The notes: a model not told the origin generated them from the letters alone. A DNA stretch of 64,000 nt from Hymenobacter piscis (GCF_018760735.1 NZ_JAHHZN010000002.1:341019-405018), one strand, 5' to 3'. Counted from the first letter of the stretch, positions 16,018 to 25,470 are shown. Numbers and translations are program-made.

Positions 16018-18150
16018 ATGGCATTAATTAACACGATCCGGGAAAAATCGGGCTGGGCCGTCGGCGCCATCATTATCGGCCTGCTGCTGTTCATGGTGGG
16101 CGGGGACCTGTTCACCGGCCAGAACAGCTTCTTTGGTCGCAATGACCGCTCGGTTGGCGAAATTGCCGGCGAGAAGGTGGATTACGACCAGTTTCAGGCT
16201 ACCCTGGAGCAGGCCAAGCAGTCCTTTGTTCAGCAGCAGGGCCGCCAGCCCGATGAGCAGACCATGGGCTACCTGCGCGACCAGGCCTGGAACCAGATGC
16301 TCTACCGCATTGCCTTCCAGAAGCAGTTCGACGAGCTGGGCCTGAAAGTGTCCGACGACGAGCTGACCGACATGGTACAGGGCAACAACGTGCACCCCAG
16401 CATCCGCCAGGCCTTCACGGACCCGCAAACCGGCCAGTTCGACGTGACGAAGGTGAAGGAGTACCTGCGCAACCTCGACAAGATGGACCCCCAGGCCCAG
16501 GCTGCCTTTGCCAACTTCGAGAACAACCTGCGCCCCGAGCGCCTCGGCACCAAGTACAACAACCTGCTCAAAATGAGCACTTACGTGACTACGGCCGAAG
16601 CCAAGCGCTACAACGAAGCCCAGGCTGCCCAGGTGAACCTGCGCTACCTCTTCGTGCCTTACTTCACGGTGTCGGATTCGAGCCTGAAAGTGACCGACGC
16701 GCAGATCCAGGCTTACATTGACAAGAACAAGGGCCGCTATAAGGTGGAAGACGGCCGCACCATTGAGTACGTGACCATTCCGGTAACGGCTTCGCGGGAA
16801 GACAGCACCACCATCCAGACCAGCGTGAACGAGCTGGCCACCCAGTTCGCCGCCGCCCCCGTCGATTCGGCCTTCGTGAAGCTAAACTCCGAGAACCCCA
16901 CCAGCCCCGCCTACCTCTCGCCGGCCGATATGCCCGAGAAACTGCGCGAGCAGCTGCCCCTGCAGGTAGGTAAAGTGTACGGCCCTTACGCCGAAAACGG
17001 CACCTACTCGCTCTACAAAGTGAGCGGCCAGAAAGCCGGCGCCCAGGCAGCCGCCCGCGCCAGCCACATCCTCATCAAGGCCGACGGCACCACGCCCGAG
17101 GCCGATGCCGCCGCCAAAGCCAAGGCCACGGACGTGCTCAACCAGATCAAGGGCGGGGCGGATTTCGCCGCCATGGCCCGCCAGTACGGCTCGGATGGCA
17201 CCACCGCCACCGGCGGCGACCTGGGCTGGTTCCAGCAGGGCCGCATGGTGCCCGAGTTCGAGAAGGCCGTGTTCGGCGCTTCCTCAGCCGGCTTGCTGCC
17301 CAACCTGGTGAAGACCTCGTTTGGCTACCACATCATCAAAATCACGGCCCCCAAAACGGCCCAGACCTACCAGGTGGCCACGGTACAGAAGAGCATCCAG
17401 CCCACCGAAGGTACCCGCGACGCCGCCTACAACAAGGCCCAGGAGCTGAAGGGCCAGGCCACCGACCTGGAGTCGTTCCGTAAGGCTATTGCCGCCGACA
17501 AGAGCCTGCAGAAATCAGAAGCCAAAGGTCTCGGCCGCGGCGACCAGGCTGTGAATAACCTCCAGGGTGCCCGCGACCTGGTGCGCTGGGCTTACGGGGC
17601 CGATGGCTCCCAGGGCCCCGGCGCCCAGGGCATCGGCGATGTGTCGCCGGCCTTCGAAATCGGCGACCAGTACGTTATTGCCGTCCTGACCGGGGAGCGG
17701 AGCAAGGGCACTGCTGATGTAGCCAGCGTGAAGCCCGAGGTAACGGCGCTGGTGCGCAATGAGCTGAAAGCCGAGCAGATCAAGCAGAAGCTGAGCGCCG
17801 CCAAAGGCACCCTGGAGCAAATCGCCCAGGCCTACGGCAACGGCGCCCAGGTGAAAACGGCCGACAACGTGGTACTGGGTCAGGCCATGATTCCGGGCCT
17901 CGGCAGCGAGCCGGTGGCCGTGGGCCGCGCCTTCGGGCTGAAAGTGGGCCAGAAATCGGCCCCGATTGCCGGCGAGCAGGGCGTGCTGATCGTGGAACCC
18001 ACCAGCACCACGCCCGCCCCCGCCGCCGCCGACGTGCAGGCCGCCCGCCAGCAGCTGGCCGCCCAGCGCACGGCCCGGGCCGATGGCCTCATCTACGAAG
18101 CCATCAAGCAGCAGGCCAACGTAACCGACAACCGCTCGAAGTTCTTCTAA
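16018..18150 (+). CDS. PpiD-like peptidylprolyl isomerase / membrane-anchored SurA-type chaperone
   Basis: The protein assists folding of secreted and outer membrane proteins. The 710-residue sequence has an N-terminal transmembrane anchor (about 11-32), a SurA_N-type helical domain, and a parvulin rotamase domain at about 345-445 (SHILIKADG ... GGDLGWFQQGRMVPEFEKAVF ... TSFGYHIIKIT). A second half-domain follows without the full parvulin signature. The layout matches PpiD (anchor, chaperone, parvulin, C-terminal lobe). It has its own terminator and probably its own promoter, and follows the lptC operon. Confidence 0.9.
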   Translation: MALINTIREKSGWAVGAIIIGLLLFMVGGDLFTGQNSFFGRNDRSVGEIAGEKVDYDQFQATLEQAKQSFVQQQGRQPDEQTMGYLRDQAWNQMLYRIAFQKQFDELGLKVSDDELTDMVQGNNVHPSIRQAFTDPQTGQFDVTKVKEYLRNLDKMDPQAQAAFANFENNLRPERLGTKYNNLLKMSTYVTTAEAKRYNEAQAAQVNLRYLFVPYFTVSDSSLKVTDAQIQAYIDKNKGRYKVEDGRTIEYVTIPVTASREDSTTIQTSVNELATQFAAAPVDSAFVKLNSENPTSPAYLSPADMPEKLREQLPLQVGKVYGPYAENGTYSLYKVSGQKAGAQAAARASHILIKADGTTPEADAAAKAKATDVLNQIKGGADFAAMARQYGSDGTTATGGDLGWFQQGRMVPEFEKAVFGASSAGLLPNLVKTSFGYHIIKITAPKTAQTYQVATVQKSIQPTEGTRDAAYNKAQELKGQATDLESFRKAIAADKSLQKSEAKGLGRGDQAVNNLQGARDLVRWAYGADGSQGPGAQGIGDVSPAFEIGDQYVIAVLTGERSKGTADVASVKPEVTALVRNELKAEQIKQKLSAAKGTLEQIAQAYGNGAQVKTADNVVLGQAMIPGLGSEPVAVGRAFGLKVGQKSAPIAGEQGVLIVEPTSTTPAPAAADVQAARQQLAAQRTARADGLIYEAIKQQANVTDNRSKFF

Positions 18151-18180
18151 GCGCCAAGCCGCTTCGCGGACCGAAAAGCA

Positions 18181-18214
18181 AAAGGACCGTACCTTCGGGG
18201 ACGGTCCTTTTTTT
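18181..18214 (+). terminator. Intrinsic terminator of the PpiD-like gene
   Basis: AAAGGACCGT (18181-18190) pairs with ACGGTCCTTT (18201-18210) around a 10-nt loop, with a following T-tract. Confidence 0.88.
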
Positions 18215-18308
18215 GTGCCCGTACCGGGAGGTGGAGGAATGAGCCCCAGGCCCCCAGACCCCCGGTCCCCAAATGGCACTTCCGGCCGGTACTCTTCGTT
18301 AGCTGCTT

Positions 18309-20132
18309 ATGAAAAACTTGGTGGGTGGAATGATGTTGGGCGCCACGCTGCTGGCGGTGGCGCCGGCGGTCCGGGCCCAGGGGCCCGAGGACAGCAACGT
18401 GCAGCTGGCCCGCGAGTATGCGCGCAAGGGCGAGCACGAGAAGGCCGCCTTCCTGTTCGGTCGCCTGCGCAACGACGAGCAGGCCGCCCCCAACATCCTG
18501 CCCGACTACCTGGCGGCCCTCCAGGCCCTGGGCCGCACTAAAGATGCCGAGAAGCTCGTGAAGCGGGCCCAGAAGCAGCGGCCCGGGGAAGTGGCCCTGG
18601 GCGTGACGCTCGGGCAGGTGTACGCCGCCACCGCCGACTCGGCCGCCGCCCGCAGGCAGTGGGAGCGGACCCTCAGCCAGCTGACCCCCGACCAAGTAGT
18701 GCCCGTGGCCACGGAGTTCCAGCAGCTCAACCTGCCCGCCTGGACCACCCGCACCTACCTGCGCGGCCGCGAGCTGGCCGCCAACGAAACCGAATTCGGC
18801 CCCCAGCTCATCCAGCTCTATACCCGCGCTGGCCAGACCAGCCAGCTGATGGTGGAAACCCTGCGCCTGGTGCGCGACGATGAGCGCCAGCTCCCCTTTG
18901 TGCGCAACATGCTCCAGAACAGCCTCCAGAACGATCAGGACTTTATAACCCTGGAAAAGGAGCTGCTCACGCTGGTACAACGCAACCCTGAGCGGCCCGT
19001 GTACAGCGAACTGCTGCTCTGGCTGCAGGTGCAGCGCCGCGACTTCATGGGGGCGCTGGTGCAGGCCAAGGCCCTCGACCGGCGGGGGCGCACTGAGGGC
19101 CAGCGGGTGCTGGAAGTGGCCGAAATTGCCCGCCGCAACAAGGACTACGAAAACGCCATTGCCGGCTACCAGTACGTGGCCCGCGAGTACCCCGGCAAGC
19201 CCTACTACGCCCTGGCCCGCCAGCGCCTGGTGCAAACCCGCGAGGATCAGGTCCGGACGACGTATCCGGTGAACGTGGCCCAGCTGCAGAGCCTGCTGCG
19301 CGAGTACGAGCAGGTGCTCACCGACCTGGGCCGTACGCCCGAAACAGCGCCCGTGCTGCGGAGCATGGCCGCCCTGCTGGCCTTCCAGCTCGGCGAGCAG
19401 GAGCCGGCCATGAAGCTGCTCAATGAGGTTATCGCCATGCCCCGCGCCAGCCTGGAGGTGGTGGATCAGGCCAAAATCGACCTGGCCGATATCTACGTGC
19501 TGCGGGCCGAGCCCTGGGAGGCTACGCTGCTGTATTCGCAGGTGGAGAAGTCGCACAAGGATACGCCCCTGGGCTACGACGCCAAGCTGCGCAACGCCCG
19601 CCTGAGTTACTTCGCCGGCGACTTCAAGCTGGCCAAGTCCCACCTCGACATTCTCAAGCAGGCCACCAGCCGCGAAATTGCCAACGATGCCATGCAGCTC
19701 AGCTTGCTCATCACCGACAACACGGCCATGGACACCGCCGGCCTGGCCCTGCGCGACTACGCCGTGGTGGAGCAGCTCGTGTTTCAGAACAAGGTGCCCG
19801 AAGCCCTGCGCGGCCTCGATGCCCTGCTGGTAAAATACCCCGGCCATGCCCTTCAGGATGAGGCCTGGTACCTCAAGGCCCAGCTGCTGCGCCGCACCGC
19901 CGACTACGCCGGGGCCCTCAGCACCCTGGAGCGCATCACCAGCAACCCCAAGTACGACGTGCTCAGCGACGACGCCCTGTTTCTGGCCGCCACCATCCAG
20001 CAGGAAAACCTCCAGGACCGCGCGCAGGCCCAGCAGCTCTACCAGCAGGTCATCACCAAATACCCCGGCAGCATCTACGTGGCTGAAGCCCGCAAACGGT
20101 TCCGCCAGCTGCGCGGCGACGTGAACCAATAG
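18309..20132 (+). CDS. Secreted tetratricopeptide repeat protein
   Basis: The 607-residue protein has a Sec signal peptide (MKNLVGGMMLGATLLAVAPAVRAQ) and then helical repeats over the full length, such as LAREYARKGEHEKAAFLFGRL, IARRNKDYENAIAGYQYVAREYPGKPYYALARQRLV and LYQQVITKYPGSIYVAEARKRF, the last resembling outer-membrane-assembly TPRs. It probably acts in the periplasm as a scaffold. No partner is named by the context; the PpiD-like gene precedes and recJ follows, each with separate signals. Confidence 0.8.
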   Translation: MKNLVGGMMLGATLLAVAPAVRAQGPEDSNVQLAREYARKGEHEKAAFLFGRLRNDEQAAPNILPDYLAALQALGRTKDAEKLVKRAQKQRPGEVALGVTLGQVYAATADSAAARRQWERTLSQLTPDQVVPVATEFQQLNLPAWTTRTYLRGRELAANETEFGPQLIQLYTRAGQTSQLMVETLRLVRDDERQLPFVRNMLQNSLQNDQDFITLEKELLTLVQRNPERPVYSELLLWLQVQRRDFMGALVQAKALDRRGRTEGQRVLEVAEIARRNKDYENAIAGYQYVAREYPGKPYYALARQRLVQTREDQVRTTYPVNVAQLQSLLREYEQVLTDLGRTPETAPVLRSMAALLAFQLGEQEPAMKLLNEVIAMPRASLEVVDQAKIDLADIYVLRAEPWEATLLYSQVEKSHKDTPLGYDAKLRNARLSYFAGDFKLAKSHLDILKQATSREIANDAMQLSLLITDNTAMDTAGLALRDYAVVEQLVFQNKVPEALRGLDALLVKYPGHALQDEAWYLKAQLLRRTADYAGALSTLERITSNPKYDVLSDDALFLAATIQQENLQDRAQAQQLYQQVITKYPGSIYVAEARKRFRQLRGDVNQ

Positions 20133-20199
20133 GCACGCCGGCTGGCCCGGCCGGGGCTACAAAATCCCGGAATTACGCGCTAGTCCGTGCTCGATTGGT

Positions 20200-20207
20200 T
20201 ACTTTTG
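20200..20207 (+). promoter_or_regulatory. Promoter -7 box of recJ
   Basis: TACTTTTG matches TAnnTTTG perfectly, 33 bases before the recJ ATG. The -33 region is not evident. Confidence 0.55.
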
Positions 20208-20240
20208 AAGGTGCGCTCCCTATAGGGCGACTGTGAGATT

Positions 20241-21965
20241 ATGGAAAAACGGTGGATTCGTAAGCCTGCGCCCGACGCTGCACCAGTCCGGCACCTGGCC
20301 GACGCACTGCGCGTCAACGAGGCCATCGTCCGCCTGCTCTGCCAGCGGCAGGTGTGCACCTTTGAGGAGGCCCGCGCCTACTTCCGGCCCGACCTGAGCC
20401 AGCTGCCTGACCCGCTGCTGATGCGCGACATGGACCGCGCCGTGGACCGCCTCGTGCGGGCCCTGCACGCCGGCGAGCGGGTACTGGTGTTCGGGGACTA
20501 CGACGTGGACGGTACCACCTCCGTGGCCTTGGTCTACAGCTACCTCTGCCGGTTCTTCGGGCCCGAGCGCATTGAGTACTACATTCCCGACCGTTACAAG
20601 GAAGGCTACGGGGTTTCGGAAGCCGGTATCGACTACGCCCAGGCGGAAGGCTACCAGCTCATCATTGCCCTCGACTGCGGCGTGAAATCGGTGGATAAGG
20701 TGGCCTACGCCAACGAGCGGGGCGTGGACTTTATCATCTGCGACCACCACTTGCCCGGTGCCGAGCTGCCCGCCGCGGTGGCCGTGCTCGACCCCAAGCG
20801 CGCCGACTGCCCGTACCCGTTCAAGGAGCTGAGCGGCTGCGGCGTGGGCTTCAAGCTGATGCAGGCCTTCACCGAGCACCAGGGCCTGCCCACCGCCGAG
20901 CTGCACGAGCTGCTGGACCTGGTGGCCGTGAGCATTGCCGCCGACATCGTGCCCATTTACGGCGAGAACCGCATTCTGGCCTACCACGGCCTGCGCCTGC
21001 TCAACGACCGGGCCCGCCGCCAGCGCCCCGGCTTCGACGCCCTGCGCGAGCTGGCCGGCCTGCAAACCACCGACCTCAACATCAGCAGCCTCGTGTTCGG
21101 CTTTTCGCCCCGCATCAATGCCGCCGGCCGCATGGGCGACGCCAAGCGGGCGGTGGCCATGCTGCTGGCCGACAGCGCCGAGCAGGCCAAGGAAAAGGCC
21201 GGCGTGGTGGACAAAACCAACCAGGAGCGCCGCGGCTTCGATACCAGCATCACGAAGGAGGCGCTGGCCATGATTGAGGACGACGAGGTCCTGCGCACCG
21301 CCTCCAGCACCGTGCTGTTCAAGGAAGGCTGGCACAAAGGCGTGGTGGGCATCGTGGCCTCGCGCTGCCTCGATAAGTACTACCGGCCCACCATCATCCT
21401 CACCGAGAGCAACGGCAAGGCCACCGGCTCGGCCCGCTCGGTGGTGGGGTTCGATGTGCACCAGGCCATTGAGGAGTGCGCCGAGCTGCTCGACCAGTAC
21501 GGGGGCCACATGTACGCCGCCGGCCTCACCCTGCCCGTGGAAAACGTGCCGGCCTTCCGGGCCAAGTTCGAGCAGATTGTGGCCGGCCGCATCCGGCCCG
21601 AGCAGCTCATTCCGCCCGTCGAAATCGACTGCACCGTGCAGCTGAGCGACATTACGCCGTCGTTTTACAGGTTGCTGAGTCAGATGGAGCCCTTTGGCCC
21701 GGGTAATCCCAACCCCGTTTTCGCCTCCGAGCAGGTGTACGCCACCCCCGATTCGGTGCGCATTGTGGGCAACTCCCACCTCAAGCTGGCCCTCACCCAG
21801 GACGGCCACCGCAGCGTGGACGCCATCGGCTTCGGTCTGGGCGACTACTATGACCGGATCCGGCAGGGCCAGCCCTTCAGCGTGTGCTATACCGTGGAAA
21901 TCAATGAATACCGCGGCACCAAAACCCTCCAGCTCCGCGTGAAGGACATCCGCTGGGAGAAGTAA
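20241..21965 (+). CDS. recJ: Single-stranded-DNA-specific exonuclease RecJ
   Basis: RecJ degrades single-stranded DNA 5' to 3' in recombination and mismatch repair. The 574-residue protein has the DHH phosphoesterase motifs: FGDYDVDGTTS (D86, D88, D90), DHH at 168-170, and the DHHA1 part with SARS/GGHMYAAGLTL. The C-terminal OB domain ends LQLRVKDIRWEK. Length is normal. Its stop codon TAA at 21963-21965 is directly followed by a perfect 40-bp inverted repeat. Confidence 0.95.
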   Translation: MEKRWIRKPAPDAAPVRHLADALRVNEAIVRLLCQRQVCTFEEARAYFRPDLSQLPDPLLMRDMDRAVDRLVRALHAGERVLVFGDYDVDGTTSVALVYSYLCRFFGPERIEYYIPDRYKEGYGVSEAGIDYAQAEGYQLIIALDCGVKSVDKVAYANERGVDFIICDHHLPGAELPAAVAVLDPKRADCPYPFKELSGCGVGFKLMQAFTEHQGLPTAELHELLDLVAVSIAADIVPIYGENRILAYHGLRLLNDRARRQRPGFDALRELAGLQTTDLNISSLVFGFSPRINAAGRMGDAKRAVAMLLADSAEQAKEKAGVVDKTNQERRGFDTSITKEALAMIEDDEVLRTASSTVLFKEGWHKGVVGIVASRCLDKYYRPTIILTESNGKATGSARSVVGFDVHQAIEECAELLDQYGGHMYAAGLTLPVENVPAFRAKFEQIVAGRIRPEQLIPPVEIDCTVQLSDITPSFYRLLSQMEPFGPGNPNPVFASEQVYATPDSVRIVGNSHLKLALTQDGHRSVDAIGFGLGDYYDRIRQGQPFSVCYTVEINEYRGTKTLQLRVKDIRWEK

Positions 21966-22086
21966 GGTGAAATGGTGAGCTGGTGAAATGGTGAGTTTGA
22001 TGTTCGGCCGGTCCTGTCTACGCAGATGGTGCGGTTAGGACCAGTTGAACATCAAACTCACCATTTCACCAGCTCACCATTTCACC
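21966..22086. repeat. Perfect 40-bp inverted repeat module (GGTGAAATGGTGAG type), convergent recJ/DoxX junction
   Basis: The arm at 21966-22005 is identical to the reverse complement of 22047-22086. Within each arm the 14-base word GGTGAAATGGTGAG is itself repeated in tandem. An inner stem GGTCCT (22010-22015) / AGGACC (22037-22042) prolongs the hairpin. The outer edges touch the recJ stop codon and supply the TGA stop of the gene at 22082. It could act as a bidirectional terminator, but it has no U-tract. Confidence 0.85.
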
Positions 22087-22441
22087 GCCGCACCCACCAC
22101 GCCCACGCCATCAGGACCAGCTGCAACGGCAGGCGCACCCATAGGGCCCACTCCGGCACCGACAGGCCCGCGCCGCCGGTTTGCAGCATGTACACGTTGG
22201 CCGGAAATACGGCCACCAGCAGGGCCACCAGGCCCCCGGCGGCCCAGCGGCGGGTGGCGGGCACCAGCAGCCCTAAGGCCCCGGCAATTTCGGCGGCCCC
22301 GCTCAGGTACACCAGCAGCAGCGGCTGGGGCAGGTAGGGCGGCACGATGCGCACAAACCCCTCGGGCCGCAGAAAGTGCAGCAGCCCGGCATTCAGAAAC
22401 AGCAGCGCCAGCACCAGGCGGCCGATGGATTTTAGGTTCAT
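22082..22441 (-). CDS. DoxX-like membrane protein
   Basis: The 119-residue protein has four hydrophobic helices and the DoxX-like opening ALLFLNAGLLHFLRPEGFVRIVPPYLP, then YLSGAAEIAGALGLLVP, as in the small DoxX-like quinol-oxidase-associated or DUF-type membrane family. Function is not established for most members. I start at ATG 22441; the open frame runs further upstream through repeat-like DNA. The TGA stop belongs to the 40-bp inverted repeat that follows. Confidence 0.75.
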   Translation of the reverse strand: MNLKSIGRLVLALLFLNAGLLHFLRPEGFVRIVPPYLPQPLLLVYLSGAAEIAGALGLLVPATRRWAAGGLVALLVAVFPANVYMLQTGGAGLSVPEWALWVRLPLQLVLMAWAWWVRR

Positions 22442-22540
22442 GGAGCGGCAAGCAGTCAGGTATAAGCCGCAAGCTAGGCATAGGAGAGTAGCAACCCGGT
22501 CGAGCGTGCCGCTTGCCGCGGAAAGCTGGTAGCTTCCGAA
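22442..22540. repeat. Weak stuttering repeat region upstream of the DoxX-like gene
   Basis: GCGGCAAGC (22445-22453) recurs inverted as GCTTGCCGC (22511-22519), with nearby variants AAGCCGCAAGCT and GGAAGCTACCAGC on one strand. It resembles the other word-based modules but is poorly matched, so I place it in the group with low confidence. Confidence 0.35.
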
Positions 22541-22598
22541 CACTACGTACCTTCGTGGGGGCGTTAGTGCCGTATTCACCTCTATCTGTTTTTAGCGC

Positions 22599-24440
22599 AT
22601 GAAATTATTTCCGCTGGCCCTGGGCCTGAGTCTGGCTACGGCCACGGGGGTCCTGGCCCAGCAGCCCGCCGGCTACCGCATCCGCCTCGACCTGGAGCAC
22701 GTGACCAACGACCGGGTGAAGGTGGTCATCAACACGCCGACTATTCAGGAAGACCAGGCCACCTACGTGATGCCCTCGGTGGTGCCCGGCTCGTACTCCA
22801 AGAAGGATTACGGCCGCTTCGTGACGGGCTTCAAGGCCTTCGATAAGAACGGCAAGACCCTGAAGGTGAAAAACGACGGCCCCAACCTGTTCGTCATCAG
22901 CAACGCCCGTCAGCTCGCCCGCCTCGAATACCTCGTGGATGATACCTGGGACGCCAAGCAGGACGACCAGTTTATCTTCCAGCCCGGCGGCACCAACATC
23001 GATGCCGGCCGCAACTTCACCATCAACCACTACGGCTTCTACGGCTACTTCGAGGGCTACAAAATGCAGCCCTACGAGGTGGACGTGCTCAAACCGGCCA
23101 CCCTCTACGGCGCCACCGCCCTGTCCGCCCGCCGCCCCTCGGCCACCCAGGACGTGTTCACGGCCCCCGATTACGTGACGCTGGCCGACGGCCCCATTCT
23201 GTATGCCCAGCCCGATACGGCCAGCTTCAGCACCGGCGGGGCCCGCATTTCGGTGGCCGTCCTCTCGGAAACCGGCGCCGTGAAGGCGGCCGACGTGAGC
23301 CGGATGCTGCGGCCCATGTCGGAGGCTCTGACCAGGTACTTCGGCAAGATGCCGGTGCCGCGCTACCAGTTCCTGTTCTACTTCCCCAGCCTGAACTCGC
23401 CGCTGAGCAGCGAAAAGGGCGGCTACGGGGCCATGGAGCACAGCTACTCCTCGCTCTACTTCCTGCCCGAGGTGCCCGACCCGGCCCGTCTGCAAAGCAT
23501 GGTGCTGGAAGTGGCCTCGCACGAGTTTCTGCACATGCTGGCCCCGCTCAACATTCACTCCCGCGAAATCGGGGAGTTTGATTTCCGCAACCCTCAGATG
23601 TCGCAGCACTTGTGGCTCTACGAGGGCGTGACGGAGTACGTCTCGCAGCTGGTGCAGGTGCAGGGCGGCCTGACCACGCCCGCCGAGTTCCAGGCGCGCA
23701 TCAAGCAGAAAATTGATAAGGCCGAGAAGCACCCTGCGGTGTCGTTCACCGAGATGAGCAAGCACATTCTGGAGGCACCCTACCAGGACATGTATGAGAA
23801 CGTGTACGACAAGGGTGCCCTCATCGGCCTGCTGCTCGATATCCGCCTGCGGGAGCTGAGCCAGGGCCGCCAGACCCTGCGCGACGTGCTGCTGGCTCTG
23901 CGCGAGAAGTACGGCCCCACCCGCTCGTTCGAGGATGCCGCCCTGATTCCCGAAATCGTGGCCCTCACCAACCCCGAAATCGGGACCTTCTTCGGCCGCT
24001 ACGTGCAGGGCGCCGAGCCGCTACCCCTGGCTGAGTACCTGGGCAAAATCGGGTGGGTGTACCAGCCGGTGGCCAACGCCCGCATCAAGGCCTTCGGGAA
24101 CCTGGGCTTCGCCTACGACCAGAGCAAGGACCAGTTCCGGGCCGCCAAAACCAAGCCCGCGCAGAACGCCTTCGGGCTGGCCGAAGGCGACGTTATCGTG
24201 GCCGTCAACAACCAGGCCCTCACCATGCAGAACGCCGAGCAGCTGCTGCGCCCCCTCGTGGAGCCCGCCACCGCCGAGGCAGTGCGCCTCAAATTCCGCC
24301 ACGGCAGCGGCGGCGCGGTGCAGGAGCTGGAAGCCACGCCCAAGGAGTTCGAGGTGCAGGTCAAGAACCTCGTCGAATCCGTGCCTTCGCCCACGCCCAC
24401 CCAGCAGCAGCTCCAGGACGCGCTGCTGAAAGGGAGTTAG
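22599..24440 (+). CDS. M61 family metallopeptidase with C-terminal PDZ domain
   Basis: The 613-residue protein has a signal peptide (MKLFPLALGLSLATATGVLAQ), an N-terminal beta domain, and the gluzincin zinc site HEFLH at 308-312 with a downstream Glu in LWLYEGVTEYVS (E342). The segment after the zinc site reads MLAPLNIHSREI rather than the common W-N-V-K-R-I-R-P type. A PDZ domain closes the protein (FGLAEGDVIVAVNNQALT). It is likely a secreted or periplasmic aminopeptidase-like protease. The stop TAG lies inside a repeat word. Confidence 0.9.
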   Translation: MKLFPLALGLSLATATGVLAQQPAGYRIRLDLEHVTNDRVKVVINTPTIQEDQATYVMPSVVPGSYSKKDYGRFVTGFKAFDKNGKTLKVKNDGPNLFVISNARQLARLEYLVDDTWDAKQDDQFIFQPGGTNIDAGRNFTINHYGFYGYFEGYKMQPYEVDVLKPATLYGATALSARRPSATQDVFTAPDYVTLADGPILYAQPDTASFSTGGARISVAVLSETGAVKAADVSRMLRPMSEALTRYFGKMPVPRYQFLFYFPSLNSPLSSEKGGYGAMEHSYSSLYFLPEVPDPARLQSMVLEVASHEFLHMLAPLNIHSREIGEFDFRNPQMSQHLWLYEGVTEYVSQLVQVQGGLTTPAEFQARIKQKIDKAEKHPAVSFTEMSKHILEAPYQDMYENVYDKGALIGLLLDIRLRELSQGRQTLRDVLLALREKYGPTRSFEDAALIPEIVALTNPEIGTFFGRYVQGAEPLPLAEYLGKIGWVYQPVANARIKAFGNLGFAYDQSKDQFRAAKTKPAQNAFGLAEGDVIVAVNNQALTMQNAEQLLRPLVEPATAEAVRLKFRHGSGGAVQELEATPKEFEVQVKNLVESVPSPTPTQQQLQDALLKGS

Positions 24441-24541
24441 AAAGTTTAAAAGGTGAGAAGTCAGAAAGTGGGTACTGATTCTGAATAACGGCGCCCCATA
24501 CCGGACGGCTCAACTTTCTAACGTATTAACTTCCCGCCTTA
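24436..24541. repeat. Inverted-repeat module of GTTAGAAAGTT type after the M61 gene
   Basis: GTTAGAAAGTT (24436-24446) is inverted at 24512-24522 (AACTTTCTAAC). Less exact copies, GGGAAGTTAATAC on the complementary strand and GTCAGAAAGT, flank these. The left copy contains the TAG stop of the M61 gene. The same words occur at 31991-32150. Confidence 0.65.
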
Positions 24542-24551
24542 CAACCTCAAG

Positions 24552-25283
24552 ATGATTCTACGCGCTGAGCACCTGGTTAAGAAGTATAAGTCGCGCACGG
24601 TGGTGAACGATATGTCGCTGCACGTGGAGCAGGGCGAAATCGTGGGCCTGTTGGGGCCGAACGGAGCCGGCAAAACCACTTCCTTCTACATGACGGTAGG
24701 CATGGTGAAGCCCAACGAGGGCAAGGTCTTCCTCGATGACCGCGACATCACGAAGCTGCCCATCTACCAGCGCGCCCGCCTCGGCATCGGCTACCTGGCC
24801 CAGGAAGCTTCCGTGTTCCGCGACCTGACGGTGGAGGAAAATGTACTCTCGGTGCTGGAAATGACCGATATGCCCAAGCAGGCCCAGCGCGACAAGGTGG
24901 AGGAGCTGCTCAACGAGTTCAGCCTGACCCACGTGCGCAAAAACCTGGGCCGGGTGCTGAGCGGGGGGGAGCGGCGGCGCACCGAAATTGCCCGCGCCCT
25001 GGCCGTGGACCCCAAATTCGTGCTCCTCGATGAGCCCTTCGCCGGCGTCGACCCCATTGCGGTGGAGGAAATTCAGGGCATCGTGGCCAAGCTCAAGCAC
25101 AAGAACATCGGCATCCTCATCACCGACCACAACGTGAACGAAACGCTCAGCATCGTGGACCGGGCCTACCTGCTCTTCGAAGGCAAGCTGCTCAAAGCCG
25201 GCACCGCCGAAGAGCTGGCCGCCGACGAAATGGTGCGCCGCGTGTACCTGGGCAAGCACTTCGAGCTCAAGCGCAAAGTCTGA
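24552..25283 (+). CDS. lptB: LPS export ABC transporter ATP-binding protein LptB
   Basis: LptB is the ATPase that drives lipopolysaccharide extraction from the inner membrane. The 243-residue protein has Walker A GPNGAGKT at 35-42, Q-loop Q84, signature LSGGERRR at 136-143, Walker B LLDEP with D160/E161, and the LptB-type region HN-V-N-E-T after the H-loop. Length and the C-terminal [12 protein letters not shown] match LptB. lptC lies at 14968. The flanking repeat modules separate it from its neighbours, so it is probably transcribed alone. Confidence 0.95.
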   Translation: MILRAEHLVKKYKSRTVVNDMSLHVEQGEIVGLLGPNGAGKTTSFYMTVGMVKPNEGKVFLDDRDITKLPIYQRARLGIGYLAQEASVFRDLTVEENVLSVLEMTDMPKQAQRDKVEELLNEFSLTHVRKNLGRVLSGGERRRTEIARALAVDPKFVLLDEPFAGVDPIAVEEIQGIVAKLKHKNIGILITDHNVNETLSIVDRAYLLFEGKLLKAGTAEELAADEMVRRVYLGKHFELKRKV

Positions 25284-25466
25284 TTTAGTTGCTAGTTAAT
25301 AGTTGTCAGTTGTCAGGGGCATGATGAAAAGAACGTCAGTCAGAGCGAAGCGAAGAATCTCACGTGCTGACGTTATAATGACTATTCGCTGCAACACGCA
25401 ATACTTTTCGCTTCGCTCTGAATGACGTTCTTTACCGGCAACTAACAACCGGCAACTGACAACTGA
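25284..25466. repeat. Nested inverted-repeat module (CAGAGCGAAGCGAAGAATCTC type) between lptB and the GH3 gene
   Basis: An inner inverted repeat of 27 bp (25328-25354 with 25407-25433) has one mismatch; its core is CAGAGCGAAGCGAA. An outer inverted CAGTTGTCAG (25307-25316 and 25456-25465) surrounds it, with further stuttering AGTTG words at both edges. GAGCGAAGCGAAG-type words are known as dispersed intergenic repeats in various bacteria. Confidence 0.75.
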
Positions 25467-25470
25467 ATAC

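Noticed and set aside
18147..20129. Minus-strand open frame of about 660 codons opposite the TPR gene
   Set aside because: Same antisense periodicity; it has no domain or signal, and the plus frame has a signal peptide and TPRs.
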